From positions 2,542,001 through 2,606,000 of the forward strand of contig JAGMVK010000005.1 of the NCBI GenBank assembly GCA_020747065.1: 64,000 bases of DNA. Direction: 5' to 3'. The notes beneath the pieces are model-generated. The model was not told the DNA's origin, made no database searches, and worked only from the letters and a program-made list of their open reading frames with translations. Made by a program: the position numbers and the translations under genes. The stretch comes from Cadophora sp. MPI-SDFR-AT-0126. Its lineage: Eukaryota; Ascomycota; Leotiomycetes; Helotiales; Ploettnerulaceae. This document shows, piece by piece, positions 45,634 to 56,680 of this stretch (position 1 is its first letter; each line of letters starts with the position of its first letter).

Positions 45634-48151
45634 ATGGGATTCCTCGGCAAGAAATTCTCTAGCAAGAGCCGCCTGTCTTTGATCGATGAATTCAAGGAAG
45701 CAGAGACGAATGTATCAGACGGAAGTCGCTTGGGCAGATCCAATACACTTCGACAGCAACAGCTTTATGAGGAAGATTCTCTGAGGGCGACGATACAACA
45801 ACAGGAGATAAAAATTCAGGAGCAGGAGCACATTGCGAATGACCTGACCAACGTAGTTGAGCGAATGAAAAGCGAAGAGGAGCTCCTTCAAAGACAAGTA
45901 TGGAATTTCTCAGAACAACTTAGCAAGGCCAAAGCGGATGCGGACAATTTCAGGAGTCAGGTCACGCCACTGGAGGAGCAGAACAGGAATCTCAACTGGC
46001 AATATCAGACCATGGCTAGAAGTGTGAATGATCTGAGAGGCGCCTCGAATGAAAAAGATCAAGAGCTATCAGCTAGGTCCAACACGATTCATGTTCTGAG
46101 CGGACACAACCAGCAGCTACAGAGACGGGTTGCCCACCTAGAAAGAATCGTTTCCTCGACCAGCCAAAATACAGGAACCGATATCCAAACTTTCTTTGAT
46201 CGTTATACCGAGATGGAGAATGCACATAGAGATCTATCAACAAGACTCGAAACCGAAGTCCACGAGAGGCTGGAGTTGCGGGATGCGTTCGAGGCAATGG
46301 AGTCGGAGAACGCCTCGCTAAAGACTGTCATCGAAGAACTGCAAAAGGATGCATCTGGCTCTGAGAGCTGCCAGCCACAGACACTCCGGTCGTTGTTGAC
46401 AATGAGGCTCGTTGATCAGGCTCTCATTGGTACCGAGGCTGAGAGCTCATCCCAGAACCAAAATTGGTCGCCTACTGGACTGCCACAGACATCGTTGGAC
46501 GTCAAATGCAGCCCAGCAGAGATTCAACAACTAGCTAATTTGCTGCCAACTGGGCCTGAATACGTTCATTTCTACAAGAAAATGAGCTTAGATATTTGTT
46601 CCCTCTGCACGAAGCCGAGATTCAAGCTCAAAAGCGATCCACGTCAGAATTTCTCCTCGTCAAAGTGGTTGAATGAGTATCTCGGAAAGACTCGTTACTT
46701 TTCATGCTGTTACGAACAAGTATGCAAGAGTTGTTTTACGAAACATGTTCTTGAGACCCTGCGATCGAAATGGTGGTATAAATTAGGCACGCTCCAGTGG
46801 TTTCCGTGTCCGAGGGATGGCTGTGAGGAAGCTCTTGGCATAAGATGTGAGGCAGACTTGGAAATTTGCTTAGAGAGGAACTGCGATACAGAGGCAGAAG
46901 ATCATGTGAAAACGTGAGTGACAGCCCACATAAACAATCCGACTCGAATTGACCATGTACACAGGTACGTCAAGGCAATGGCATTCCGAAACGCTTTAGA
47001 AGCACTCGAGCCAAAGCCGGATGACGAGGCGCTGCAAAAGGCTGCAGAGCTAACGAAGCAATTGGTGGAAGCAAACCGGATGCATAATCTGTTTGATCCC
47101 AGATTCGATCCAGCGATGGTTGACGAGACGGGATGCATACCGGAGTTCAATACCGGAACGATATTCAATGCCGTGCTCGACAACACATCATCGCCGGTAC
47201 CTTTGTTCCTGCGGTTCATTCGACGCCAAAGCCGTCCCAAGTCTTGCATGGTCTGTAGCAAGACCATGTTCGAAATTGATTATGGAAATGTACCGACATG
47301 GCAAGCCGCTTGTCAGGGATTTGCGGGTTCCTGGATGTGGAATATACTTGTGTTTCCTACCAGGGAGAATCAACAGTGCGAGCACGACTTTGAAGTGTGT
47401 AGGGTTTGCACAGCTGAACACCTCCGAGGAGCGTTGACTAGTGGCGGGCCATCGGCTTGCGACAGTCTCTCATGTCCCCAATGTAGCAGGGTACTTTCTT
47501 ACCAAGAGATCCATCAACTTGCTGATACCGAAACCGTGGCAAAGTGAGTTAGACCCAATCTGCAGAAGTTTTGCAGTATCGCTAATCTACAATAGGTACG
47601 AGAAGTTTATGCTACAGACCTTCCTATCCCAAGATCCCAACTTCCGCTGGTGTCTGAGTCCACTTTGCGAGACCGGACAATTGTACCAAACGCCCCCAAG
47701 AAATCCAAAAACCTCATGCGAAGAATGCAACTTTGAGATGTGCTTCAAGCATGAGATGCCCTGGCACGAAGGTTTGTCGTGCGACGAGTACGACAGTATC
47801 AGAGAACACGGAGACCCAAGCTATGGAGAGACTCAGGAATGGATCAGAACAAACACAAAGCCATGCCCGGGCTGTCAAGTTGGTATACAGAAAGGTGAAG
47901 CGTGCTTCCATATGACATGTAAGTTGAGCATCACGTTTGTCCTATATATTGGTGCCGGAAGTTGACTTTCTCTGCTAGGTTCCCAATGTAATCATGAGTT
48001 CTGTTGGCAATGTCTCGCGAACTGGACTGAAATCCGAGCCAATGGCCAAAATGGACATGCCGAAGGTTGTTTCTTTAGGACGAATGACGTTCGTCCAACA
48101 GGCCTAAGGGGCGAAAATCTCGAAGATGCTTTACGGGCTAGAAATGGATAG
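45634..48151 (+). CDS. RBR-type E3 ubiquitin ligase with N-terminal coiled coil (784 aa, 4 exons)
   Basis: Exons are 45634-46913, 46965-47543, 47596-47918 and 47979-48151, with GT-AG introns and consistent phases. Residues ~45-240 are a long coiled coil rich in Gln/Glu/Arg. A Cys-rich module (CSLCTKPRF ... CKSCFTKHV ... CPRDGC) spans ~315-410. Then comes a RING1-like block (CMVCSKTMFE, CEHDFEVCRVC, CPQCSRVL), an IBR (RWCLSPLCETGQLY, CEECNFEMCFKH) and a RING2 (KPCPGCQVGIQKGEACFHMT, CSQCNHEFCWQC). The Cys in EACFHM, about residue 723, aligns with the catalytic Cys that forms the ubiquitin thioester in HHARI and parkin. The enzyme therefore looks active. The early extra Cys-rich block is unusual, because the canonical order needs only RING1-IBR-RING2. 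Substrates are unknown. The coiled coil may mediate dimerisation or target binding. Confidence 0.88.
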
Positions 48152-49004
48152 ATAAAACGAAGGTATTCAGTCATACAAAATTTCTTTCAGGACTTGATAT
48201 TTTCTACGGTTGGCAAAGTCATTTACCACCAAGGGTGGTTACTGGAGATCCGACAGGGATTCGAAGAGAGCTACACAGGAAGCAGAAATCGATTGATCCT
48301 TCCGAAGATCCTTCAACGTAGGACGTAAGAAGGCTCCTGCAGCATGTTCTAGCCTCTGGGTTCCGCATCGTATGAACATCTGCCGATGCGTATCCATCAC
48401 CAATTTCCCAGCTTCATTCCTGAGCTGCGTGTAAAGGTCAAGTGAGGTCTCGTTGTTCTTCAGCTCTGAATTTAGGCGAGGGGCAATGTGTCAAGGCAGT
48501 TGTTCACAAGACCGACAAAGAACAAGCCTTGTTGGCTTCAAAGCTTCAGAAGGGACTTCGACGCATGGTGAAGCCTTATCGGGTCAGACTCCGCTTCGTT
48601 GCGATGCGCTGGAATTTTGGAGTGATTTGTGCAACCACCCTCCATAATCCTACGGTTCTCGGCAGCTGAACCACAACCACGGGATAGGTGAAAGAAATCC
48701 TGCACAGCCGCGCAGTGCCGCGCAAATTCTCTAGGCGCACAAAAATACTGAGCTTCAAGTGGTCGAAGCACTTCCCCGTCCATGTTCAGCCCTTTGTGTC
48801 TCTTTTTTCAGATGCAGGCTTTCGGAGGTCTGTGACCGACTTCCTCGGTCTATATCATGGTCGCGCCTAGGAAATAGAATGCGTCTGGAATTTATACTGA
48901 CTTTTACTCACAATTCCATGATGCCTTTCTGATAACTATTCAGCTGCCTCGAGCACGTATCTTTATTTTGATTTCCCAGTTCCCGCCAAAATTTGATCGT
49001 CAAG
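48152..49004. other. Intergenic
   Basis: 3' region of the RBR gene and promoter of the membrane-protein gene. Nothing recognisable is seen. Short frames at 48442-48783 on both strands overlap each other. Confidence 0.5.
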
Positions 49005-51108
49005 ATGCCCAACAATCAGCTCAGCAGTCTCGTGGGCAGCGATTCCAAATGGGACAGCATCGTCTCCCAAGGCCTTCTCATCAAGCTTTCTACTAGACAA
49101 TTTACCATTTTGATATCCGTATTCACGTTTGCATTCGCATTCCTCGTTGCGCGGCTGTTCCGAGTCTTCGGTCTCCTCATCTTCTGCATTTTTCTCCGTG
49201 AGAGAGCACATGAGCCTGGCCTGGAACAATGTCGGGTGGCTGTTGTAAACTACCGTACACCTTTCCATGTCATCGGGGAGAGTTTACCTTGGAGGTTGAT
49301 AATCATTGGAAGGAGAAGAGAGAGAAGATTCGCTCTGATCTGGCTCGCTGGAGCGATTGCCTTCCTATTTCTTGGCATTGGGTTGCCGTTCACTCTGTCC
49401 TTATTTCCTGTCTCCAATGGTAAGTTGCACAATGTTTGCAAAACTTCGAGCTAAAAAGTTACATTAAGGCTTTTCTGGTGACTCCATTTGCTGGTTCGGA
49501 CCAACAGACAACAATGGTGAAAGCGATGTATTTCGTGCATACCTTCGTCTTGAGCAGCAAACCGCACTTTCTGAGACAGACTCGATGAATTACGACTACA
49601 GCGGAGATAATGGATATGACGTGGGGTATCTGGGAAGTGAAGATGATGTATTGAAGTCATCGATCTGTCCAGAACATGCTGAGACCAGTGCTTGTCAAGA
49701 TGGAGATGCACTGAATTTCCACGGACAATACACGATCTCACCGAGAGATTTGGGTGTTGGGAATCTCAATGGGTTGAACTTCACCACATCTGTCGATTGC
49801 TATAAAGTCATTGATTCTGAACAAGAACCGACGGCTCCGCAAGATGAGCAGATGCAGCCCGTTGGCCTGTTTTATGGACCCAGTCGAGGACTTGCCAATT
49901 CTTCTGAGCACAATATGACTGCCCTGATATTCCGGGAAGAAGTCTATGGCCGATCTTATTATGTCTTAGGTTTCAAGATGGTGGAAGGCGATGACTTGGC
50001 AGAGGATGGCCAGACAGCTTGGACACCAAGGGAAGATCTTCGTCACCAAGGTGATATTTCTCTCCTCATATACAACTTGGGAGCCGTTTATGCTCTGGAA
50101 CCAGGAGATGACTCAATGTTCGCGACCATTCCACTGAATACGAGCAGGATTCCAGCGAAAAACTGGGCAGACCAGAATCTAGAGAACAGAACGGGATGGA
50201 ACGACCGGCAACTTTTCAAATCTAAAAGGCAAACGGTCACGGTTCTTTGCAATACAAGCTATGTCATTTGCGATCATAACACTATATCGCAAGAGTCTGC
50301 GCACTGCCTAAATCTAGGAGGGTGGAGGAAGGTCCAGGAGTTCGCAGATAGCCTACAGAATGCCTCAGCTAAGGACAATAAACCTGCATCTGCACGAGAA
50401 GGCTTCATCTATCTGTTGGCAGATATTGCACATTATTCTGGGATGAAAGAGTCGGCAGAAGTTGTCAATGGTGTCTCTGCAAACGATCTTCTTCAAGCTG
50501 ACTTCAAGATCCAGCACTTTCTCGACCAAATTTCTGGTCATCGAGAACTTACGCGACTGTTCCTCTCAACACGCACGAGGTTTATACTTGCTGCTCGAAG
50601 GGCCGTGCTTAATGAGTGGGGAACAAGGGTATTGCAGATGGGGTTTCATGTCAATGATTTCGATGGAACAATGGTTGGGAACCCTGATTTATCCGCAATG
50701 TGCCAAGCAACATTGATATCGGACTCAAACTTCAAGACTACAACAGCCAGACCTTGGATCATAGCTGCGTGTGTTTGGCTGGCGATTGTGTTACTGACAT
50801 ACTCGGCACCAGTGATTCGAAAGCTGCGATGGAGTTGGGTCGAAGCCATCGAGCAAAGTTGGTCTTCGAAAAGAGCCATTAAGCTCCATCATCAGTTAAC
50901 GAGAGGGAGTACCCATGGATTCCGGATTGATTCGAAAGATCTTGGATCTCAGATTGGACAGGCTAGCAGTTTACCCCTGTTGGTTCGAGGAGACCCATTC
51001 ACGACTGGCTCTCAGGTTAAAGGCCAAGCGGGGGAGGACGAAGGAACGCTGAGTGGAACTGGAGCAGGAGGTACAGAGCCAAGGGGCTATCAGTCCCCCA
51101 GAATCTAG
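49005..51108 (+). CDS. Multi-span membrane protein with large outer domain, unknown function (671 aa)
   Basis: Exons are 49005-49419 and 49508-51108, with a phase-1 GT-AG intron. The ATG at 49005 is the first in frame. Two hydrophobic segments lie near the N-terminus (about residues 33-60, FTILISVFTFAFAFLVARLF, and about 105-130, LIWLAGAIAFLFLGIGLPFT). A basic RRRERR run sits between them. A region of ~420 residues with several potential N-glycosylation sites and scattered Cys follows (for example NCTSYVICDHN-like text). A third span (about 553-575, WIIAACVWLAIVLLTYSAP) leads to a ~95-residue basic, Gly/Ser-rich tail. This layout is common among lineage-specific fungal membrane proteins of unknown role. 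I recognise no catalytic motif. Confidence 0.72.
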
Positions 51109-51535
51109 CATTAGAAGGGTGTTGTGGCAAGAGAAGTAAAATGTGGCAGTCCCTGGGCGGCTTTAACAGCGTTTACTAGCTTGTAGAGACAGCGTTGCAA
51201 AATCTGGTACAGTTCTAGGACAAGGGCATAACTTGTAACCCATAATACAATCAAATATTAAGATCAGATTCGTCGGATCGTATGTGTCTGCGCCAGAGAG
51301 CGTGAAATAATGTCCTGATTTGCTGTCCGAGAAGAAATTACATTTATTGAGGGGGGAAAAGGGGACGGGGAAATTAAGCGAAAGAAAGGCCCTGGCATCC
51401 ATCACTTATTGATTTGCAACCATCTTAGGCAAGTCTCTAGAAAGGCCATATCTTTCAATGAAAATGGACAGGATGATAAGGTAGTGGCAGATCTTGCGTG
51501 ATGATTATTTTCAAAGTTGATCAAAAGTCTGAAGG
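51109..51535. other. Intergenic between converging genes
   Basis: 3' regions of the membrane-protein gene (plus) and the NmrA-like gene (minus). Nothing else is seen. Confidence 0.5.
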
Positions 51536-52556
51536 TCACACACCACCGACCGCCTTGATCACCATTTCTATATCCTCCTGTGGCAGCCCCAGCAGCTCAT
51601 TTCCCACGATAATGTCTTTCCCTGGCGCTCCATGACCATTTCCATCCTTACACAGGAACCATCCCCATAATCTTCCAATACCTCTGAAATCCCCTTTCTG
51701 CAACATCTCAACGCCTTCCATCTTCCAGGCCTCTCCATCCACCTTCTTGACTTCAAATTTCTGCCCTGTAGCACGTTCTGCATTCTCGAGGATTTCGTTC
51801 TGCGAGGTCTTGAAAGAAGTGACCAAAAGATACTTGTTTGCTGTGTCAGTAGGCTTCTGGAGACTGCTGACCACAGCACGAGCAATTTGTGGAATGGTGG
51901 TGGTGAGATAGGACTCGTTGCCAGAGTCAATGATAGTGGATGTGTGGTTTAGAACTGAGGTACCCAGAAATCCTGATTTGAGAGTCTATGGCATGTCAGT
52001 CGTTTGCCACTCGCAACTAATGTAGTTGAGGGAAATACCCAGTCAAATAATGGTGCTGCCCCAATCGCAGTCCAAGTAAAAACCAGGATTTTGGGATCCC
52101 TTCTCAGATAGATAGTCTAGGATTTGCTTTTTCGGCTTCAGTCGTTGATGCAACGCTGGAAGGTGCTGCTCTATCGCTGACATATCCGGGGTATTGAACG
52201 CGAAATCGCTGGGAATGAAGCGCTTGACTCCATTGGCGATTGCTGCATCAATGATTTTGGTCTGCAACATCGTGGCCAGTGCACTTATTGTAGATATAAT
52301 TGCATCTTGGCCTCTGCAGGCTTGTTTAAGAGAGTCTTCAGAGTAGTCCGTTTGAAGAATGTCGACGTTGGGGAAGGCGTTGTTAACGGAGCTGTCGCTG
52401 GACAGGATGCTGACTTTGAAGTTTGCTGAAAGAAGGTGCTGGATAAGTACTGGGCCGAGGTTTCCTCTCGCCTATATAGACTTAGTTAAATCCCTGTGAT
52501 GGTGGACGGGGACTGTCACTTGCGCCGACGACTAAGACGTTCTTGATAGAGGTCAT
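51536..52556 (-). CDS. NmrA-like NAD(P)-binding protein with an apparent +1 frameshift
   Basis: Minus-strand exons are 52556-52524, 52471-52039 and 51985-51536. The first intron (52523-52472) only works as GC-AG; it gives the Rossmann motif VVGARGNLG at the N-terminus. The next part reads clearly as an NmrA/isoflavone-reductase-like protein (VDILQTDYSEDSL, AIANGVKRFIPSDFAFN). At a run of five A's on the plus strand (52078-52082), the frame shifts. Before it the frame ends in PGFYLDCDWG, while the family continuation TWTAIGAAPLFDW lies in the next frame. Without one base, exon 2 becomes 432 nt, all phases agree and a 304-residue protein results. It is therefore either a recent pseudogene or a homopolymer error. 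NmrA-like proteins bind NAD(P) and act as redox sensors or reductases. The role here is unknown. Confidence 0.8.
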
Positions 52557-53211
52557 TTCGAATTTGCAGTTCTTCAGAGTCGTGTAGATTGTGAATTGAA
52601 GATTTGAGAAGACAGCACTCACTGCTTGGCGAAGGTCGATTACTATATGTGATTATCTGGACCGAATTTGAGAAGAGTGGATGTTCTGATCGTCAAGCAC
52701 GGTGCGTGTTGAGACCCGGAATTAAAGCCAGAGCCCAAGCTAATTCCGTCTGCATCTGCATCATTAACGACGTCGACTTGGATGTGATTCAAATGATTCC
52801 AAATGGCACCGTAGATCACTGTCAGATTAATACTGGTGGTTCGCTAATCTCTCTTAACCAATGCCATCCTGCTTGCTGAAACTGCTCAAGACAATCTTCA
52901 AGTGAGTGTAAGGACATTGGAGCATGCTGTGGATGTAGCTACATATTGCGGATCGCATGAGAGACTAAATTTCGAATTCAAAGCATGTGATCACAAACTG
53001 GCCACTGGGTCAAAACGATGGAAATTGGAGGAGAAAATGTAAAGCAGCAATTCGCAGTGGAAATTTCGTGATCAGAAAGATGAGATGTAAGACATCTTCA
53101 TTGACTGAGATCGAGCGATGAGCATTGCTAAATTCGCTGCATGACCCCTCATGATACAGTTTCCTTGGTCTCCAAGAACGTCTGATTCGTGATGACCCGG
53201 ATGCTCCCCAT
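52557..53211. other. Intergenic
   Basis: Promoter of the NmrA-like gene and 3' region of the second MFS gene, both minus. No supported feature is seen. A 91-codon plus frame at 52604-52879 has no family content. Confidence 0.5.
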
Positions 53212-54998
53212 CTAGTGGCTCAACCCCTTCGCTCTCGCTTGATCGACCCATCTCCAGTATGTGTCCGCACTTCTCATCCTCAATTTCTTACCCCACATAA
53301 TCATCGGGAACATTGTCGCGTTACAGACACCTGCAATGACAGCCACTGTAATAAATGTATCTCTCTGTCCCATAGCATTGATCCACGGTGTAATTCCATA
53401 GTTGATCGCAAAACTCAACGTATTTCGGATAAGGATGATGGTGGTGATATGCTCACCTCCCAGATCTCGGTAAGATGACGTTGCATACTGAATAGCTGTC
53501 GACAGACAAAGCGTGGAACTGATGGCCAGAACGCCTTGTGCGAAGACCATACCGAACCAATGGATTTTGGCTGCTCCTCCGAGGCCCCAGAGTAACATCG
53601 CGAAAGGCACGGCGAACAGAGAGGCGAGGAAGAGCCAGAGAATGTGCTCAGGTTCAGCAACTCCCTTGTTGCGACGAGCAAGGCGCATGACAAGCTGTGG
53701 TCCTGCAAAGGCAACCCAAAGCGACCTGGAAAGATGTCAGAATTGGTCCCGAGAGGGACGTAATGGAGTTACATACCCGACAACCATACCCACGACAGCA
53801 CCAAAATACGCAAATCCGACATCATTACTGCCAAATCCATAGACCTTGGTGTACGTTGGACTGGCTGTCGCATTTAGAATACCAGGCCAAACAAGAGCAT
53901 TTGTTCCATACATAAAGCCTGCCCAGGTGATGACTGGAAACGTGAAGAATTTGAACGGAGCCCACATAATTTCCAAGACACGGTTAGGACGCTTCTTATC
54001 GATCACGCTGAGCTTCTGCCAGTACGTCTTTCGGGGATAGATGACTTGGCCCGCCTCTACTGCGGCAGGGTCAGAGATGACAGCTGGAGTCTTCTCTGAG
54101 GAGTCCTTGTCGGATGAAGGAGTAACAGCATCAGTTGCGGCGATGTTCTCGGTACTACCTCCGGCGCTGGTTGGCGAAACTTGGAGCTTTCTGTCATAAT
54201 TGGTTTCTTCCATCAGGAAGAAACAATAGACAAAAGCCACCGCCATGCCAATGGCGCACCACCAAAGAGTCCACTTCCAACCCTGGCCAGTGTTTATGAA
54301 CGCTGCAAATACCGGAGCAAACTTGCCCGCGAAGGCGAGACTCAGGCCGTAAACTGCGAGGTAAAGCGGTCTTTCATGGGAGAACCAAATATCTGTCATA
54401 CTGATTTCACATAGAGACTCCACGGGTGCACCGAAGAAACCCTAGATCTGTAAGCGGGGTTCTCGAGAGCCTGTCCGAGGGAGACGAACCTGAAGAATCT
54501 TGGTTGCAAGATATGGCCCATTGGTCGTGCACAGTGGGGTCACTCCCATGAGGACAATAGAAACTCCCATTGAAATGAGGTACGAGGGTCTCTTGCCATA
54601 TTGTAAGGCCAATGCTTGCCAGACGATACAACCCCATCCATAGAACAGGAACATCGCTCCTGTGCCGGAAACCAAGTCGCTGACCTTCAAGTCTGTTGCC
54701 CTGGAAATTGGCGTGGTGACGGAGTAGACAGCCGAAGATGGGAAGACCATCATGACGGTGTACATAACCATGCATGATGTATGAAGGAGCTTCCGCCGTT
54801 TAGACCAATTCAAAGGATCTTCCGGGTCATCTTTGTTTGGTCAGCATGAAGTGAGTCACGTGGATGGGGGTTCGGACCTGAGGGCATAGGGATCAGGACA
54901 ACATCGTGGGCTGCCTCTGAATGCTTGACATGGAGCTGTCCTGTCTCATCAATAAGTTGAACCGTTCCTGGCGCCGCTTTGTCTTCGATAGCAACCAT
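53212..54998 (-). CDS. MFS transporter (546 aa, 4 exons)
   Basis: Minus-strand exons are 54998-54878, 54830-54490, 54441-53777 and 53725-53212. Introns are GT-AG and the phases agree. The N-terminus carries DDPEDPLNWSKRRK, the family start motif. TM2-TM3 reads ALQYGKRPSYLISMG. A long, Ser/Thr-rich and acidic central loop (about residues 240-300) separates the halves. The C-terminal half contains WAGFMYGTNALVWPG, FGAVVGMVVG and SYRDLGGEHITTII, then ends in a charged tail. These are features of the fungal DHA1-like MFS branch. It is only distantly similar to the MFS gene at 42551-44622, so the two do not look like a recent duplication. Cargo is unknown. It sits next to the NmrA-like gene on the same strand. 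Confidence 0.92.
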
Positions 54999-56036
54999 GA
55001 TGTGACGTTCTCAACGAAGAGGCTGAAAATGGAGAACACCGACAGACAAGGTTCGAGGCGCAAGCCAGAACTTTAAGTATAAAGCCATGCTTGCTGACCA
55101 CCGAAATGATAGAGTGATAACCAAAGAGATAGCTTTATCAAGATACGGCGGGCGACCGCGAAGATAGGGCCATGAGAACACTTGCCCGTGAGGCAAAGGT
55201 GGGATAACCAAAAGTGGCGGCATTTTAGCGCTTGATGTATTCAAAGTCAGGTTTATTCGAGCTTTAATCGCATTGCAGTCAGTGCTCTTATCATCTGCGC
55301 TGAAGTATCATGTTCTTCGGGTGCTTAATTCCACGTCGCTGATGTGTGATTACAACTGTGTTGAAGGAAAGTGCTCTTTTCTATGTGCTTTTTTCTATCT
55401 GCTAACAGCAATATACTCATCGTCGTCGTCCCAGGAAAGCCTTTCTACGGCTGAGTCCCCCCTGACACCCCGACGACAGATCTGCTTCCAAGTCCGACCC
55501 CATCTTTGACCTTCTAGCCGAGCAGATCATCATATCATCTCTATCTTTCAAAGGCCACTTTTGCTAGGGCATGTCCAAATGCTGGCCATCCTTCCATTCA
55601 ACCTCCCTTCACCGTTTTGAGGGAGTGAAAACTTTTTTGTCACCAGGTGGTTGCTAAAGTCCGGCATACATCTATAAAGACGACATCTCGAGACCGATCG
55701 CACAAGAAAATTTCTTACAACTTTCCCCAAGCTACCAATTGTCGTTGAAACATGAATCGGCATGTCTCGGAAAACCCGCGTTATCCTTGACATGGTGCAA
55801 TCGAGGCAGTCTCCACCCGATCTGCCGCCGTCTCCTTCCTGTTCCTCTTGATCCCACCTCTCTTCAGGCACGAGTATTTTCCAGGGGTTAGTTACACCTC
55901 GTCGGCTTTGGTTGTCAAGTGACATCTCTTTAGATACAACTATTATTTTCCACTTCTCGATATACAAATCAATCCTCTACCTCTCTACACATCCCTCGCC
56001 CTCTCCTCTCACATGTAAACCCCTTTCTTATCCCAC
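54999..56036. other. Intergenic
   Basis: Promoter of the second MFS gene and 3' region of the secreted-protein gene, both minus. A 139-codon minus frame at 55548-55967 has no signal peptide, domain or splice support. Confidence 0.5.
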
Positions 56037-56680
56037 CTAAGCCAATTCACTCGCCAAGGCCGTGATTTGATCCAATGTTGCCTGACTCTCCCTCACCGCG
56101 TTCTTCGTGACCTTGCCTAGAAGATGCTCGACCGTCTGCCCAGGATCCGTAATCGCAATCCCCTGAGCCGTCTTGATCCGCGCAACCTGCATCGCAAGGA
56201 AAAACTTTGGCGCCTTGATCGCCAGTCCTCCGCCTACACTTCTAATGCCCGCTTCGGTGGCCAAGTAGACATTGAGCTGGTCTTGGAAAAGAGCGAGGTC
56301 GGTGGAGGCTAGGGGAGTTTCAGTCGCGAATTCGGAGAGTGCGAAGGTTAGGGGGCTGGACGACGAGGCGGAGAAGTCGATGGAGGAGAAGGTTGTAGAG
56401 CCGGAGGTTACGTCGGGGACGCCGGAGATAGTAGTGGCCGACGAGGAGCAGGTGACGGTGTTTTGGAGGGAGGTTACCACGTCCTCAACTTCAGCAGGAA
56501 GAATAGTGCTACCAACGATAAAGCAGGCGCTGGCTTGACGGGGGACGAAGAGGGGAACTGGAGAGGTGTGTAAGTATATGGCTATATATGAAGGAGGCTA
56601 TTGCCTTCAAAGGAGTAAGCCGTACCTGAGAGTGCGGTGCCAGCGAGGGCGAAGGCGCTGATAAGAGTTGTAGAGTGCAT
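56037..56680 (-). CDS. Secreted protein, unknown function (191 aa, 2 exons)
   Basis: Minus-strand exons are 56680-56626 and 56557-56037, with a 68 nt GT-AG intron in phase 1. The N-terminus MHSTTLISAFALAGTALS is a signal peptide. Just after it, VPLFVPRQ could be a maturation site. The mature part is rich in Ser/Thr/Ala, has two Cys (ASACFIVG, NTVTCSSS) and lacks a membrane segment. A family of Thr/Ser-rich secreted proteins with paired Cys fits, but I recognise no named family. Upstream Met codons in the same frame to 56779 would spoil the signal peptide, so 56680 is preferred. It may be an effector-like or cell-surface protein; the role is unknown. Confidence 0.72.

Noticed and set aside
42551..54998. 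Secondary-metabolite gene cluster spanning the two MFS genes
   Set aside because: No polyketide or peptide synthase, terpene cyclase or cluster regulator lies between them. RBR and membrane genes intervene.
55548..55967. 139-codon minus frame between the second MFS gene and the secreted protein
   Set aside because: No signal, domain or splice evidence.
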